A DNA stretch of 64,000 nt, taken from positions 33,000,545 through 33,064,544 of the forward strand of contig CM055816.1 in assembly GCA_029582265.1 (NCBI GenBank), in the 5' to 3' direction. The translations under genes were made by a program, and so were the position numbers. The notes under the pieces are model-generated. The model was not told where the DNA came from. It saw only the letters and a program-made list of their open reading frames with translations, and did no database searches. This document shows, in pieces, positions 36,257 through 48,400 of this stretch (the stretch's first letter is position 1; every line of letters begins with the position of its first letter). The stretch comes from Zoroaster sp. YZ-2022. Lineage: Eukaryota; Echinodermata; Asteroidea; Forcipulatida; Zoroasteridae.

Positions 36257-36456
36257 TTTAAGTATTTTAGCTAATTAATCTCCATTGTCTCTCTACTCTT
36301 ATCACGTATCCAAGAGTCCATCTGGCTGAAATGACAAGTTGCTCAATTGTCATCAAGTTCTGGTCGAATGACACTAAAATTGTCATAATGGGGTCGATCA
36401 AAGGCCATGTACGTCTGCAAATAAAATACAAATAAATATTGCAATACAAAATACTG
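36257..36456. repeat. Segment duplicated at 30981-31180
   Basis: Both copies run from TTTAAGTATTTTAGCTAATT through the kinase terminal exon to AATATTGCAATACAAAATAC. This copy includes the terminal exon used in the gene model. Confidence 0.9.
36343..36414 (-). CDS. Exon M: C-terminal tail and stop
   Basis: [20 protein letters not shown] and three more residues precede TGA. The acceptor TGCAG joins in phase 0 to exon L. Tyrosines in TYMAF and HYDNF are candidate docking sites. A near-identical exon lies at 31065-31136. Confidence 0.85.
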   Translation of the reverse strand, partial: TYMAFDRPHYDNFSVIRPELDDN

Positions 36457-39400
36457 GATAACATTACAGACAAAATTACATTACATTGAGCCACACACCA
36501 AGTGTACATCTATTTTATTTTTGACAAGTGCATGCTCAGTCTTGCTGAGAAAACCAAGTTGTTTTGCTCTATCATCCATTCATAATATAGTCCTCACAAT
36601 AGGTAAAACATATAGCTTTACATGGTGAAGAGGATAAGTAAGACTAATTGCGGTGACACCATGTGAAATTCTCCACTGAGTAGTAATTAGTTCTGAGAAG
36701 AACAGGAGGTTACAACTTGACGTTTCGATCAGTATGCTCTGATCGTCTTCATTGCAATTAGTCTTATTTACTCCTCACAATAGTTTGGTAGATTTTAAGA
36801 ATGCATGGGTGACATTTTAGTGAATAGAAATGCTGGTCAGATATATACATTGGCTATATTAGCCAATTGTTGTGCCTAAAAATGTAAGATACTTTACATG
36901 AAATGAGGTTGCTAGTCTTCATACGAGAATTAGTAAATTACGGCAGAATTACGGCAGCCTCAATGAATCATTAGGTAGGCCTAGATATTTACTGTAAAGC
37001 TGTGTCGGGAACAGACATTGTTTTTACAAAGGCTCTTTCTAACAAGAAAGCTAGACTTATAGCACTAGGTCATTTGATGTACATGTATGTAAAATGAAGA
37101 TTAAAACTCACATGTTCTATTTGTCTGTCATTCATATGACTCAGGATTATAACCAAGTCTGAGAAGGATAGTCTGATGGTTGGATCTTGGTACCAGCACT
37201 GGACCATCAAGTCATAACTAGATATGAGAAAAACATTCAAGGTGAGATATTGAACAATAATACTCCTTATATAAGAGAGGAGGTCCAAAGTCATGGTACA
37301 GCCAAGAATTTGAAAAGCCTGCATGGCCGGGCCCAGGCTTAGAGGCCTATATAATCCCCTATCTGAACACAAAAGACCCTTTACTAATGAATAGATCTCA
37401 AATGGCTCTTATTGTTAATACTGACTTGACTGACACCTCGGCAGACTTTTGTCCCCAGCTGCAGTCATTGTAATGAGATCAACTTGGCTGGGCTAGGCCC
37501 TCCGGAAGCTCAGGTTATGTTGATTGGTATGTACTGTATTGTTACAGGATAAGGCCTCATAAAAGAAGATTAGGACGCCAGGTAGCCTGGGCCTGGCCAG
37601 GCTTCTCAAAGGCTTGGCTGTACCAAGACTTTGGCCCTCCTCCCTAAAATATATTTCAATTATTACACTTAAAACGTAACAATCTCATACACAATTGTTG
37701 TCATTGTAATATATTTTACTGTGTGATCGATGTTTGCATTATAAGATAGACCAATTTATTAACAAATAATTCATTGAGAAAGGATTTGAGACTTTGCATG
37801 GTGGAGATAGATACTTGAGTTCTTTCGGGTGACACCATGTAATGATCTTTTCTTGGAAGAAGTGATGGCTCTGAGAAGAGCCGGTTGGTTTGTTCTCTAC
37901 TCTAGCCGTCATCATCGTCCTGATGATGGCTAGAGTAGACTAGTCAAAATGTTGAGAACAAACCAACCGGCTCTTCTCAGAGCCAATTACTTCTTCCAAG
38001 AAAAGATCACTACATGGTGTCACCCGAAAGAACTCAAGTAAATAATTAATTCATGTAAATGTCACCAAGAGTGAATTGTACAGTGTGTCTCAAAAAAATG
38101 CAAACAAAATTTAACGGAATGCCAGACGTAGAATGAGTAACCAACATAGATAATATAGGTATGGTTTGAAAGATACACCTTTCCACTTTAAAATGAGACA
38201 TCAAATGTTCAAATATGATAATTTTTGACAGAGTTATGAGTACTTTTTACAAGAGAGGTCAAATTGACGATGGGACCAAGTTTTTAAATGCAGTGATAAT
38301 CGATTTTGTTTAGATGTGCAAGTGTTGCAATGTGGATGAACTGTTGATGATTACATCCCTTCCCCCTCAACATGCCCTCCCTCTCGCTCGATACACAGGC
38401 GACATCGTCTCTCCATGTCTCCCATCGCTCTCCTAACAACATCTGGAGTCTGCCGCAGGACGTCAATCTCAGCTGTTATTCTGTCACGGAGAGTCTGCAG
38501 GTCCGGAGGGAGTCGTGTACACCTTGGATTTCAAGTATCCCCAGAGGTAGAAATCACACGGGTGAGGTCTGGAGATCTCGGTGGCCATTCATGAACATGA
38601 TTCAATGCTATGACCACGGTCTCCGAGCGCTTCATGAAGGCGGTCTCGGACAGCCAGTAGAGCGATGAGCCGGAGCGCCGTCTTGAGCCCACCACAGGCG
38701 CCTAAACACACCTCGCTCCTGAACCTCGAAATGTTCCTCAAGGATGGGGATGACATCATCATTCAACATCTCAAGGTAACGCCGGCCGTTGAGGTTGCCC
38801 TGAAAAAACACCGGTCCGACGATGAGGCCACTGCCGCAGAGGCCAACCCAGACACTCACTTTCTCACATTGGAAGTTGTGCTCGTAATTGAAGGGAGGTG
38901 GATGTTGTTTGGGGGCGTACTCTCGAACATTGCGTGAGTTGACTTTTCCGTCGAGAGAAAATCCAGCTTCATCGCCAATGACGAGATCATGGACGAATCG
39001 CACATCTGCCTGCAGCTGGTCGACGACCCACTGACAAAAAAATCAACCGTCTTGGCAAATCCGATGGTAGCAGCCGATGTTGCACGCGCATTTGGTAGGG
39101 GTGCATGCCCAGGTCCAGCCGAGTGATGCGATTGAACGTGGCATGTGGTAGGCCCAGTCCATTCCGTCTCGCACTGACATGCGGGTTGGCATCCAGCTGC
39201 GCCTCCACCAATTCGATGTTTTCCGCCGACCTCCCAGTCCAATGCCACCCGGAATGCCCTCGATTGAGATTAAGGCTGGTACCCTCCCTCCGGTACTTTC
39301 GCAGGTTTCTCCAGATAGTGCTGGCTGCAGGTGGATCTCGATCTGGGAATCGCTGCATAAATGCATCGATAACACCATTTACCGTAATTTCCGGAATATA

Positions 39401-42400
39401 AGCCGCGCGGTGTATAAGCCGCACTACCCCAAAATCACCAAAACAAGATTCATGCGTCAACATATAAGCCGCACCGCGTATAAGCCGCACACACAGAGGC
39501 CCGCGGACGCCACTCACTGTCGGTACATCGCCATAAAGGGGGTCATTGTGTTGCGTCGAGTCAAAATGTATTGAAAGAGACACAATAGCATACCTGCCAA
39601 CCTTGACAAGTGAAAATTCGTAATACTAATACTAATAGTAAAGTTTGGCACATTTTACGCATGTCTGATACATGTGCATGTACAGGAATCAACGGCACTG
39701 CTTGGGGGATCGATGTTTCTTCGACTCCACGTGTTCTTTTTCTTGACATCGTTAAGGCATTTTTACCTCCATGGTTAAGGCCACCATGGCTAATGCAGAA
39801 ATCCGTGCTGCATATTTTACAAAATGCGTGAAGTTCCCCAAGTTTGGAGGCAGCAATAACTGGGTAGCTTTCTGAGTATTTATCTCGAAATTTCTGCACC
39901 GCAGTTTTCTTGCGACATTTTTATTTTGCTGTTCCGTTCCCGTATCACTATTTACGGCATTCGGGAATGTCGAACGTAGTCCCGCTGGTTGCCTGCTTTC
40001 TGCTTTCTGCTTCATAAACCCAAAGCTCCAGTGCTTCCATCTACACACTCCGATCAGGACCTCGCAAATGCTTTTTCAGACTTTTTTGTCACAAAAATTG
40101 AGAATATCCGTCGTTCTTTTCCCTCAGTTCCTGTCATTCTATCACAAACACCATCACGCAAGGATCCACAATGTAGACTGTCCATGTTTGAGCCTACTAG
40201 TGTTACGGAGATCAAGAAACTCATCATGAAATCGCCATCAAAATCATGTGAACTTGATCCAGTGCCAACTTCGCTAATAAAACAAAATATTGATGTGTTT
40301 GCTAAGTATATCACAATTATTGTAAACAGATCTCTTTCTTCCGGTTGTTTCCCTAATAGCCAGAAGGTTGCTCATGTTAAACCACTCTAAAGAAACCCAA
40401 TTTGGACAAGGAAGTTTTCAAAATTACCGACCAGTAGCGAATTTAAAGTACCTTGGAAAAACAATCGAGCGAGTTGTTTCATCACGGATCTCTGACCACG
40501 TTCGTGCTAATAACCTGTCGGACACATTTCAGTCAGCCTACAAACCATTTCATGGAGCGAAACTGCTCTTCTTGGCGTCAACAATGACATTTTATCTGCC
40601 ATGGATGAGGGGAAAATCACTGCATTAGTTTTGTTAGACTTAAGCGCCGCTTTTGACACTGTCGATCATAAAATCCTTCTCTCCCGCCTTCAATATCATC
40701 TTGGAATACATGACACAGCCCTGGATTGGTGTAAGTCCTACCTTTTAAATAGGCCTCAGCATGTTTGTATTGGTAACGCTATCTCCGAGCCTGTTACTCT
40801 TGACTATTCTGTACCCCAAGGCTCTGTGCTCGCCCACAGTGGTTTACTGTTTATACCTCTCCAGTTCGTGATATCATTTTGAAGTATAATTTAAATTACC
40901 ATGTTTACGCTGATGACACGCAGCTTTACATTACTTTTAAATCTTCTCAAGAACCTGCTGATTCCTGCATTAAAACACTGGAGAAATGTATTCAAGAGAT
41001 TCGAAGTTGGATGAGACAAAACTTCCTGAAATTGAGCGATGAAAAAACAGAATTTGTTCTATTTGGATCACGTCAGCAATTGTCTAAAGTTTCTCTTCCA
41101 TTTATTACAATTGGTGACTGCAGATAACTCCCTCATTACATGCACGTAATTTGGGTGTTATATTTGACTCGACAATGACTTTAAAACCACATATCTCCAA
41201 CATTGTTCGCATATCATCATTTCATATCAGAAATATAAGCGATTAGGAAATACTTGAATAAAAGTGCTGCTGAACAAATTATACATGCGTTTGTCACATC
41301 ACGGCTTGATAACGGGAATGCTCTCGCTACGGTCTTCCGCAGAATCAAATATCTCGTCTTCAGCACATACAAAACACAGCAGCTCGTGTTGTGACTTTGT
41401 CCAGAAAGTCATGCCATATCACGCCAATCTTGAAAGAACTGCACTGGCTTCCTGTTTCACAGAGAATTGTTTTTAAACTTATGCTAATTGTTCACAAATC
41501 TTTTAATAACATTGCTCCAATTTATATTTCTGAACTACTTAAAGTCTACACTCCATCACGCAATTTGCGCTCCAGCAACATGTCACTCCTCAAGGAAGCA
41601 ACTTCAAAACGGAACTGGGGTGATAGGTGGTTTTGTGTCGCAGCTCCGAGACTCTGGAATCATCTTCCAACTAAACTCAAATCTTGTCATAGTATAACCA
41701 GATTCAAGTCGATGCTTAAAACTCATCTTATGTCACAACTCTTCAAAGATGATGTATATTTGTAATTGCATTGTAGGTACATGTATCTCGGTACATAATT
41801 TGTTTTCCCTATGCTATCATTGTATATTGTTTGTATTAATGTTTTTCTTTGTTTCCGCGCCTTGAGCGCCCAGCAGGGTGGATATGTGCGCGCTAAAAAT
41901 CTTTATTATTATTATTATTATTATGTAATCACTACAACGGCAACCAATGAAACGATGACTCTCGCCTGCCACGCGTAATGAATTTTCCTATTGGCTCCTT
42001 CCATAGACTACGATATAACGAATTTTCCCATTGGCTCTCTTGTACACGCGTGGCATAGACTATGATCTACGTCGTGGATTCTGATGTCGCTGGCGCTAAA
42101 CGTTGCAACGGTTTTTTCAGAAGTTTTGAATAAATCCGTGTGTATCGAGGTCCGCTCACTAAAACTGACAATGACCAGACCATTTTCGCTACGAACAATA
42201 AAGATTTTTAGGTTTCTGTTTCTGTCTGTTTACCAACGATTTTTGCTTAATTGTGCATTGTGTTTTGTTCTTCAAGATTCATACCTCAGCGTATAAGCCG
42301 CACCGCGTATAAGCCGCAGGCAACTTTTACCGTGTCAAAATCAACGTATAAGCCGCGGCTTATATTCCGGAAATTACGGTACTCTTCCAGTACGGATGTA

Positions 42401-45400
42401 CTCCGTGACACAAAAAACGCTCTACTCATTAGTTAGCTGAACACCAACCATGATCAATGTTTGACGAAAAATGAATTGACAGTACACAGTTGCACAAGTT
42501 AATTAAGCACATTACATAATACTCTAAAAAACTGTTTAGCAAGTAAACACTTTTCTTGGTATCAGTTTGTAAACATGTTTACTAGCTGAACGCACATGTC
42601 CAATTCCTAAACATCAATTTTCAATGGCTAAACACTATCCGTCCTCATGCTAAAAATGTTTAGCATGTAAACATGTTTACAAACTGATAGCAAGAAAGTG
42701 TTTAGAATTGTGTTTACTCGCTAAACACATTTTTGTAGGCCAGGCAATTATCCACACAGAGGCAATTAGGCTACCTTTGTCCCAATGCCTAAAATTGAAA
42801 ACTTGGTCCCATCGTCAATTTGACCTCTCTTGGAAAAGTACTCATAACTCTGTCAAAATTATCAGATTTGGACGTTTGATGTCTCATTTTAAAGTGGAAA
42901 GGTGTATCTTTCAAACCATACCTATATTATCTATGCTGGTTACTCATTCTACGTCTGGCATTCCGTTAAATTTTGTTTGCATTTTTTTTGAGACACACTG
43001 TATAGCGCTATAAAACTTGTACATCTTACATTTCTTTGTCACAGTTGGGTGGTTTGGGCATGCGGTATCCCTTCATCAGTTCCACAGCCAATGACTTGGT
43101 CCTGATGGTCGGATAGGGAGTGCCCCCTTAACAACAATAAAACATGTTATACTTCCACAAGAAGGCATTAATAACTTGGATGGACAAGAGGGTTTCATTA
43201 ATTGTCCATGTTGACTCTACAGTGCTCATTTTATACCATTATCACCATTATTATGGTAAATGTTCCACCGGTCTATCCAAATTGGTTCCTCCTGTTAAGG
43301 TGTTTTAGCATGAAACTCGGCTTTCTGCCTCTTCTCACCCATACACCCTACCTATACCTAGATGTAGAACAAAAAGCTACACTAATAGCTTTTTACCACA
43401 TGCTGCATCTCTTTGGGATTCCTTGACTAATCCTTTGATCTATCCTGTTTAATGAGGAATCTCAATTCCCACATTCTGCTCCTCTTGAATCTATTTAATA
43501 GGTGTTTGGGTTACTGCCCAAACACCTCTTGTTTTTGTTTGAGGTTTTACTTTTTATTTGTTTTCTGTTGCAGCCCTGTACCTTGATTGGCTTTTAGCCT
43601 TGTTCAGGGCGAATATGCATAACATCATTTCTTTTATCATATTAAAGCAAAGGTGCACTTATAAGATATTCTTGGGATAATTTATTTGTAGAGAGTAGCA
43701 ATAAGAACTCGGTAAACATTTCATTCTGATAGTGAATAAAATTTTCAAACACAGGACATGGGAAGTGGTCGGTTTTGAAAGTGCATTTGAAAGTGCAGGT
43801 GATATATTCTGCGCTGTTTTTCTAGAGCAAAGGTTATTCTTCCCATTCCATCGCATAACTATAACGTAATTATGCTTAAAATGTTTGTGTATATATGTAC
43901 AAATGTGAATGAACAAGTTCACCAATAATGCTCACTCGTCACTTAAAAGACTTATTTTCTTAACTTAGAAGACAATTTACATAAATAAATAGAAAGTTGG
44001 GCCAGCAAGAAGAAAACATCAGATTATCTTACCAAGAGTAGCGATTTCCCACAAGAGAATACCAAATGACCACCTGAAAGTAATATTTTAGAAGTAATAT
44101 TTTAGACAAAAGGGGGAAACGTGAATGTTTTGTTTAGATGTATCCTCCGTACCTGATCCAAGGTGGGCGAAGTGTCCTCATGTTGTCTGCATGCATACGT
44201 TTTGGTGTCCCCTACCCATTTGTTGCATGCCTCCCTTTTTTTAACGCTGGATCCGCCCCTTATCCAACAAATTTCATGCATTTACACTCAAATTAACAAG
44301 GCACCACATGCGTTGTATTACATAACATGTTTCAAGCGCAAACGTGAATAAAATACATTCAGTATATTTCTGTATGTTCCTTAAATCTATAACTATTTAA
44401 GATATTGCCTGCGTATGTTTTGTACGTAGACAGCTTGTAATGTTGTTTTAAGCTGGTCGACGTTAAGGTTGACGCAGAAGCAAGTTGTTATCATGTTTAG
44501 AATGTTATAGAATATACTGCCCTCAATGTTCAACTTACACATCACTCTGAGTAGTGTACGTCTGATGCATCAAAGACTCAATGGACAGCCAGCGAGTTGG
44601 AACACGTCTCTGATATCAAAAGAACAAATAATGCACACAAAAGGTCATCAAAAGTTTGGTTCTTATACGTTCTTGCTGAATAATTAAAACACAAATTGGG
44701 AATATAATATTTGTCTATAATAAGCCACAATGGTGTTGACCTCAATAACTTTGCAGCCATTTTAGTGATGATCGCTTGCATAACATACAATTTGTTTTCT
44801 GTCTTCTGATAAATTAACATTTTTACTTTCTGATGCATACAGAAATATGCTAGGTTTTTCTGAAAATTTTGGATAAAATGAGACATAAAAACTAATTTAT
44901 AACATATGTTAAGTTTAAGTTGAAATTAATATAAAATCACTTAATTCCTTTAAATCCCTTATGAAAAAAACCATACATACCATTCGGTATGTACACTAGC
45001 ACCATTTATTATCATTCATTACCAATGGTACTATTGGACTGGTTTTTATAAGGGATATTATAAAGCTATGGGCCTAAAATTTAGTTGTTATTTTTAAATA
45101 AAGTGATTACCATTGATGTCTGGGTATACATATCCCCCCCACGGGAAAGTCCAAAATCAGAAACCTTGGCAATCAATCTTTTTCCAAGCAGGATGTTTCT
45201 TGCAGCTAAATCTCGGTGAATCACCTGATCAAATATTAATGACATCCATCAAAAATAAATTCATTACATCTTAAAACAATACCAACTTCAGGTAGTTAAA
45301 TATCAAGAAATATATCGAGGAAAATATTGTACGACCAAGCTGTTTGAAAGCATGATAAACAAAGTTTCATAATAATAATAATAATAATAATAATGTAGAC

Positions 45401-48400
45401 TTATATGGCGCAGGTATCCACCAAACTGGTGCTCAAGGCGCATTACATTATTACCCCTGCTCATCAGGCTCATAAATCATTCCTGAAACCATCTCAACTC
45501 CCTGGAGAGCATACAGCTAGCTGCCATTTCAGCGCATATGGGCTAATCAAACACAATAACCAACTCTGCCCTCACAGGTACCCATTTACCCCTGGGTGGA
45601 GAGAAGCAATTATGGTCAAGTGTCTTGCTCAAGGACACAAGTACCCCGGTCGCGGTTGGGATTCGAACCCACATTCTGACAACTCAGCCATCAGAACACT
45701 TCTATACCATTAGGCTAATAGCTGGTTCCAAATAACTAGTCTACATCAGATATGTTCATATGTTATATCATTTGGAATGAATATTAAATGATCGCTTCGT
45801 GTTGGGGACTTCAGTTAAATTTTTTTTTATTGAAATGAACCATCTCATCAAAGATAAGTCTAAACTTATAAGCATGAAACAAGCTGCTGTATATATTAAG
45901 GGAAAGAACTCTTACAAGAAATTTACAAATAAATCAAACATTTTAGTAACTTAAATCTTTTTAGGTGGTTCATTAGTTTCCTCTGTGCCTATGACATCTA
46001 TTCTATGTGGCAATTTCTGTTAGTCCCCCCAACACCAGAGGTGATACGGTGAACAGCATTATTGGATAGAAAGACATGGAGCATGATTGTAACCGCCCGT
46101 AGTGACCCCTATGTCCTCAGGAGAAAAAAAGCAAAGCCTTGACGTTAACAGTTTTCTGATGAGTAGGCCTTATACTGTATAGATAAAGAAGTATGTATAA
46201 CCTGTTCCAGGCACAGCTTGTGTCTTACAAATTACTGTATTTTTGTTGGAACTATCCATTTTGCCCACATCTGGAGCAAAGCGGTTTGGTTTTGACATAC
46301 CCCTGATTTGGCAAGGTGTTCCATTCCCTTAGCAACGTCAAGAGCAAATGCCACGAGCTGTTCTGATGACAAAGATTCACGAGTCTGACTCTGGGCGAGC
46401 CGTCCATGGTAGCTACGCATGAGTCACCATTGGGAAGATATTCCAAAGCGACGTACAGAACCTCTTTACAAAGAAACATTGAAATACCATACAAATTATA
46501 TACAATATGTAATTGTATTCAACTCATCAGGAAGTTCTGAAAGCTTATATAAATTCATTTTTTACTGCAGTATCATGTTGCTTAGCACAAACAGCCATTG
46601 TAACATATGTAATGATACGTCACGGACAGACAGACTTCAGGTTCATAGTAATTTGTCTTGTCGATATGTCATACTAAGTTCGACTTAAAAATGATAAAAA
46701 TATTTTGTGACTGAAATATAGTCATTGTGCCATAAATGATGTAGGTATATAGCTCTCTCTATAAAACCATTTGGGTAAATTTGATGGTTGATCATTTCAC
46801 CACACATTTCATTCATTGTAATTACTATCTGATGATATGCATTATAATGTCAACTTTGAAAGTAAATTGCCACTGGAAGTGAAATATGAAAAATGAACCT
46901 CAACTATTTTCATACCTTCATGTTGACAAGCACCCAACAGTGAGACAATATTGGGATGGTAACCAATGGAGGTCATTGTACGGAACTCCTCCATAAAATC
47001 CTCCCGGTCACTCGGTGAGGCATGACCTTAAAACACAAGAATAACAAAATAACCTAAAAGCACGTACACTGGCAAAACCTTTATGAATTTTGAGAGACTG
47101 ACCAGGCCGGTACAAAGGTCAAGTTTAGATAGATCACTTTACTTTCTTACACTTGATCACATCCTGATACTACAGAATCTTGATGTTTCACAAACCAACA
47201 TAAAACAATGTTTAAAACACTTTTTGAGATTGTATTTAAACAATTAAGCTTTCAGAGACTTCATGATGTTTCGGGAAAGGTGATATCAACAGCATATAAT
47301 TCCTCATATATGCTGTGTACTCTTCTGCAGCCATTCTTAATTGACCATGATCATATATGATGATAAGCGAGTATGTGAATGGTACCATCTATGACGATAG
47401 TTTACTCATTTTCGAATACCTTTCAGTATCTTGATAGCAGACTTGGTCTTATGCCCGCTTACGTTCACTGTCCCTGACCTCACTTCGCCAAAGTTTCCTG
47501 TGCCAAGTATCTTATCATCAATGACAAGATTGCTCCAGAGAATTTCCCATCGGGCAGCCCAAGATGGAAGGCCGACATCTTCATAAATGATAGTATCAGT
47601 AGGATCTGCAGTAGATGTCTGTGAAAGCAAAACATGATAGTGCTTGTAAATAGCCCTTTATCGCACTGCAGCCATCTTTGTCAGATTCCCTGTATGCAAC
47701 TACGATAATTAATCGAGCTAATCCCCAATCTGTACAAGGGACCAGACTATTTTTCCTTCCAGCCTCGGTTTGGTCACATGTATGGAAGAAAGACAAGATG
47801 GCTGCATCATGATATTGATCTAATAGAAACCCCATGCCTGGTCTAACCCCGGGGCTGTTATAAATAAACATAAGGTTTATTTAGCCCTAAACATATCTCA
47901 CGATATGCAAGAACGTTAATTCTATCACCGTGGACAAATGGATTAAAACTATTCCAAGAAGTGCGTAGAATGAGAGTGACGACTAATTATAAAGATTCAG
48001 ACTTTGTCAAACTCGGCACGAAAGGAAGAAAATTTATACAAAAAAAATAGAGGGTTGTGGATATGAATATTAGATGCTAGATGTGATGTGTGATTTATTA
48101 TAAGAAATATAAATAATTAAATGTTATAAACGAAAATAGTAAGGGTTAAGAGGAGGTGAAAGCCGGCAATAAGAGTTCTTAAACAGCCTTTTTTATTTTA
48201 TTTTTTTATTATTATTTTTTTATTTTTTTATTTTTATAAAAATAGCATGACTCGTCAGGTGCAGTATGCTATAAGGCTATTGGCAGGTTTCGTCTCATGA
48301 GACTGCACGACCTGCCTGTTAAGTACTCTTTTTAAGTATTAGTAGGGGAAATGAATAAAATTATATATAAAAGAAAAAACAAACAAATAATAATAAAAAA

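Larger units (their letters stand above)
39382..42379. mobile_element. TA-duplicating element with CCGTAATTTCCGG ends
   Basis: The ends are CCGTAATTTCCGGAATATAA and its inverse, flanked by TA at 39380-39381 and 42380-42381. Subterminal TATAAGCCGC repeats occur at both ends. A minus-strand zinc-finger fragment ([20 protein letters not shown]-like) lies at 39740-39899 and may come from its transposase. Removing this element and one TA restores the mariner transposase frame. It contains a LINE fragment. Confidence 0.85.
38350..42450 (-). pseudogene. Tc1/mariner-type transposase, broken
   Basis: The amino end (VQLTNE, then a stop, then [11 protein letters not shown]) lies at 42384-42450. After the nested insertion it resumes [20 protein letters not shown] and the helix-turn-helix [16 protein letters not shown]. 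The catalytic region shows [20 protein letters not shown] (first Asp), [11 protein letters not shown] (second Asp) and [11 protein letters not shown] (third acidic region). An early stop and several frameshifts make it dead. Confidence 0.85.
38081..43000 (-). mobile_element. Tc1/mariner-like element, interrupted by a second element
   Basis: The ends CAGTGTGTCTCAAAAAAATG and the inverse are flanked by TA, and the inverted arms extend for about 210 bp. The minus-strand transposase is split by the element at 39382-42379; without that the element would be about 1.9 kb. It lies wholly in the intron between kinase exons K and L. Confidence 0.93.
43128..47419 (-). other. Introns between kinase exons E and K
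   Basis: Apart from exons F-J, this span holds one SINE (45372-45735) and otherwise AT-rich sequence with no recognised gene. The plus-strand GGGGAAACG...CCGCCCCT stretch at 44110-44260 looks like a decayed hAT end. Confidence 0.55.

Noticed and set aside
33663..36274. Open frames of 407-465 codons on both strands over array 1
   Set aside because: Same cause as in array 2: a period of 27 codons. No start context or splice structure supports a gene.
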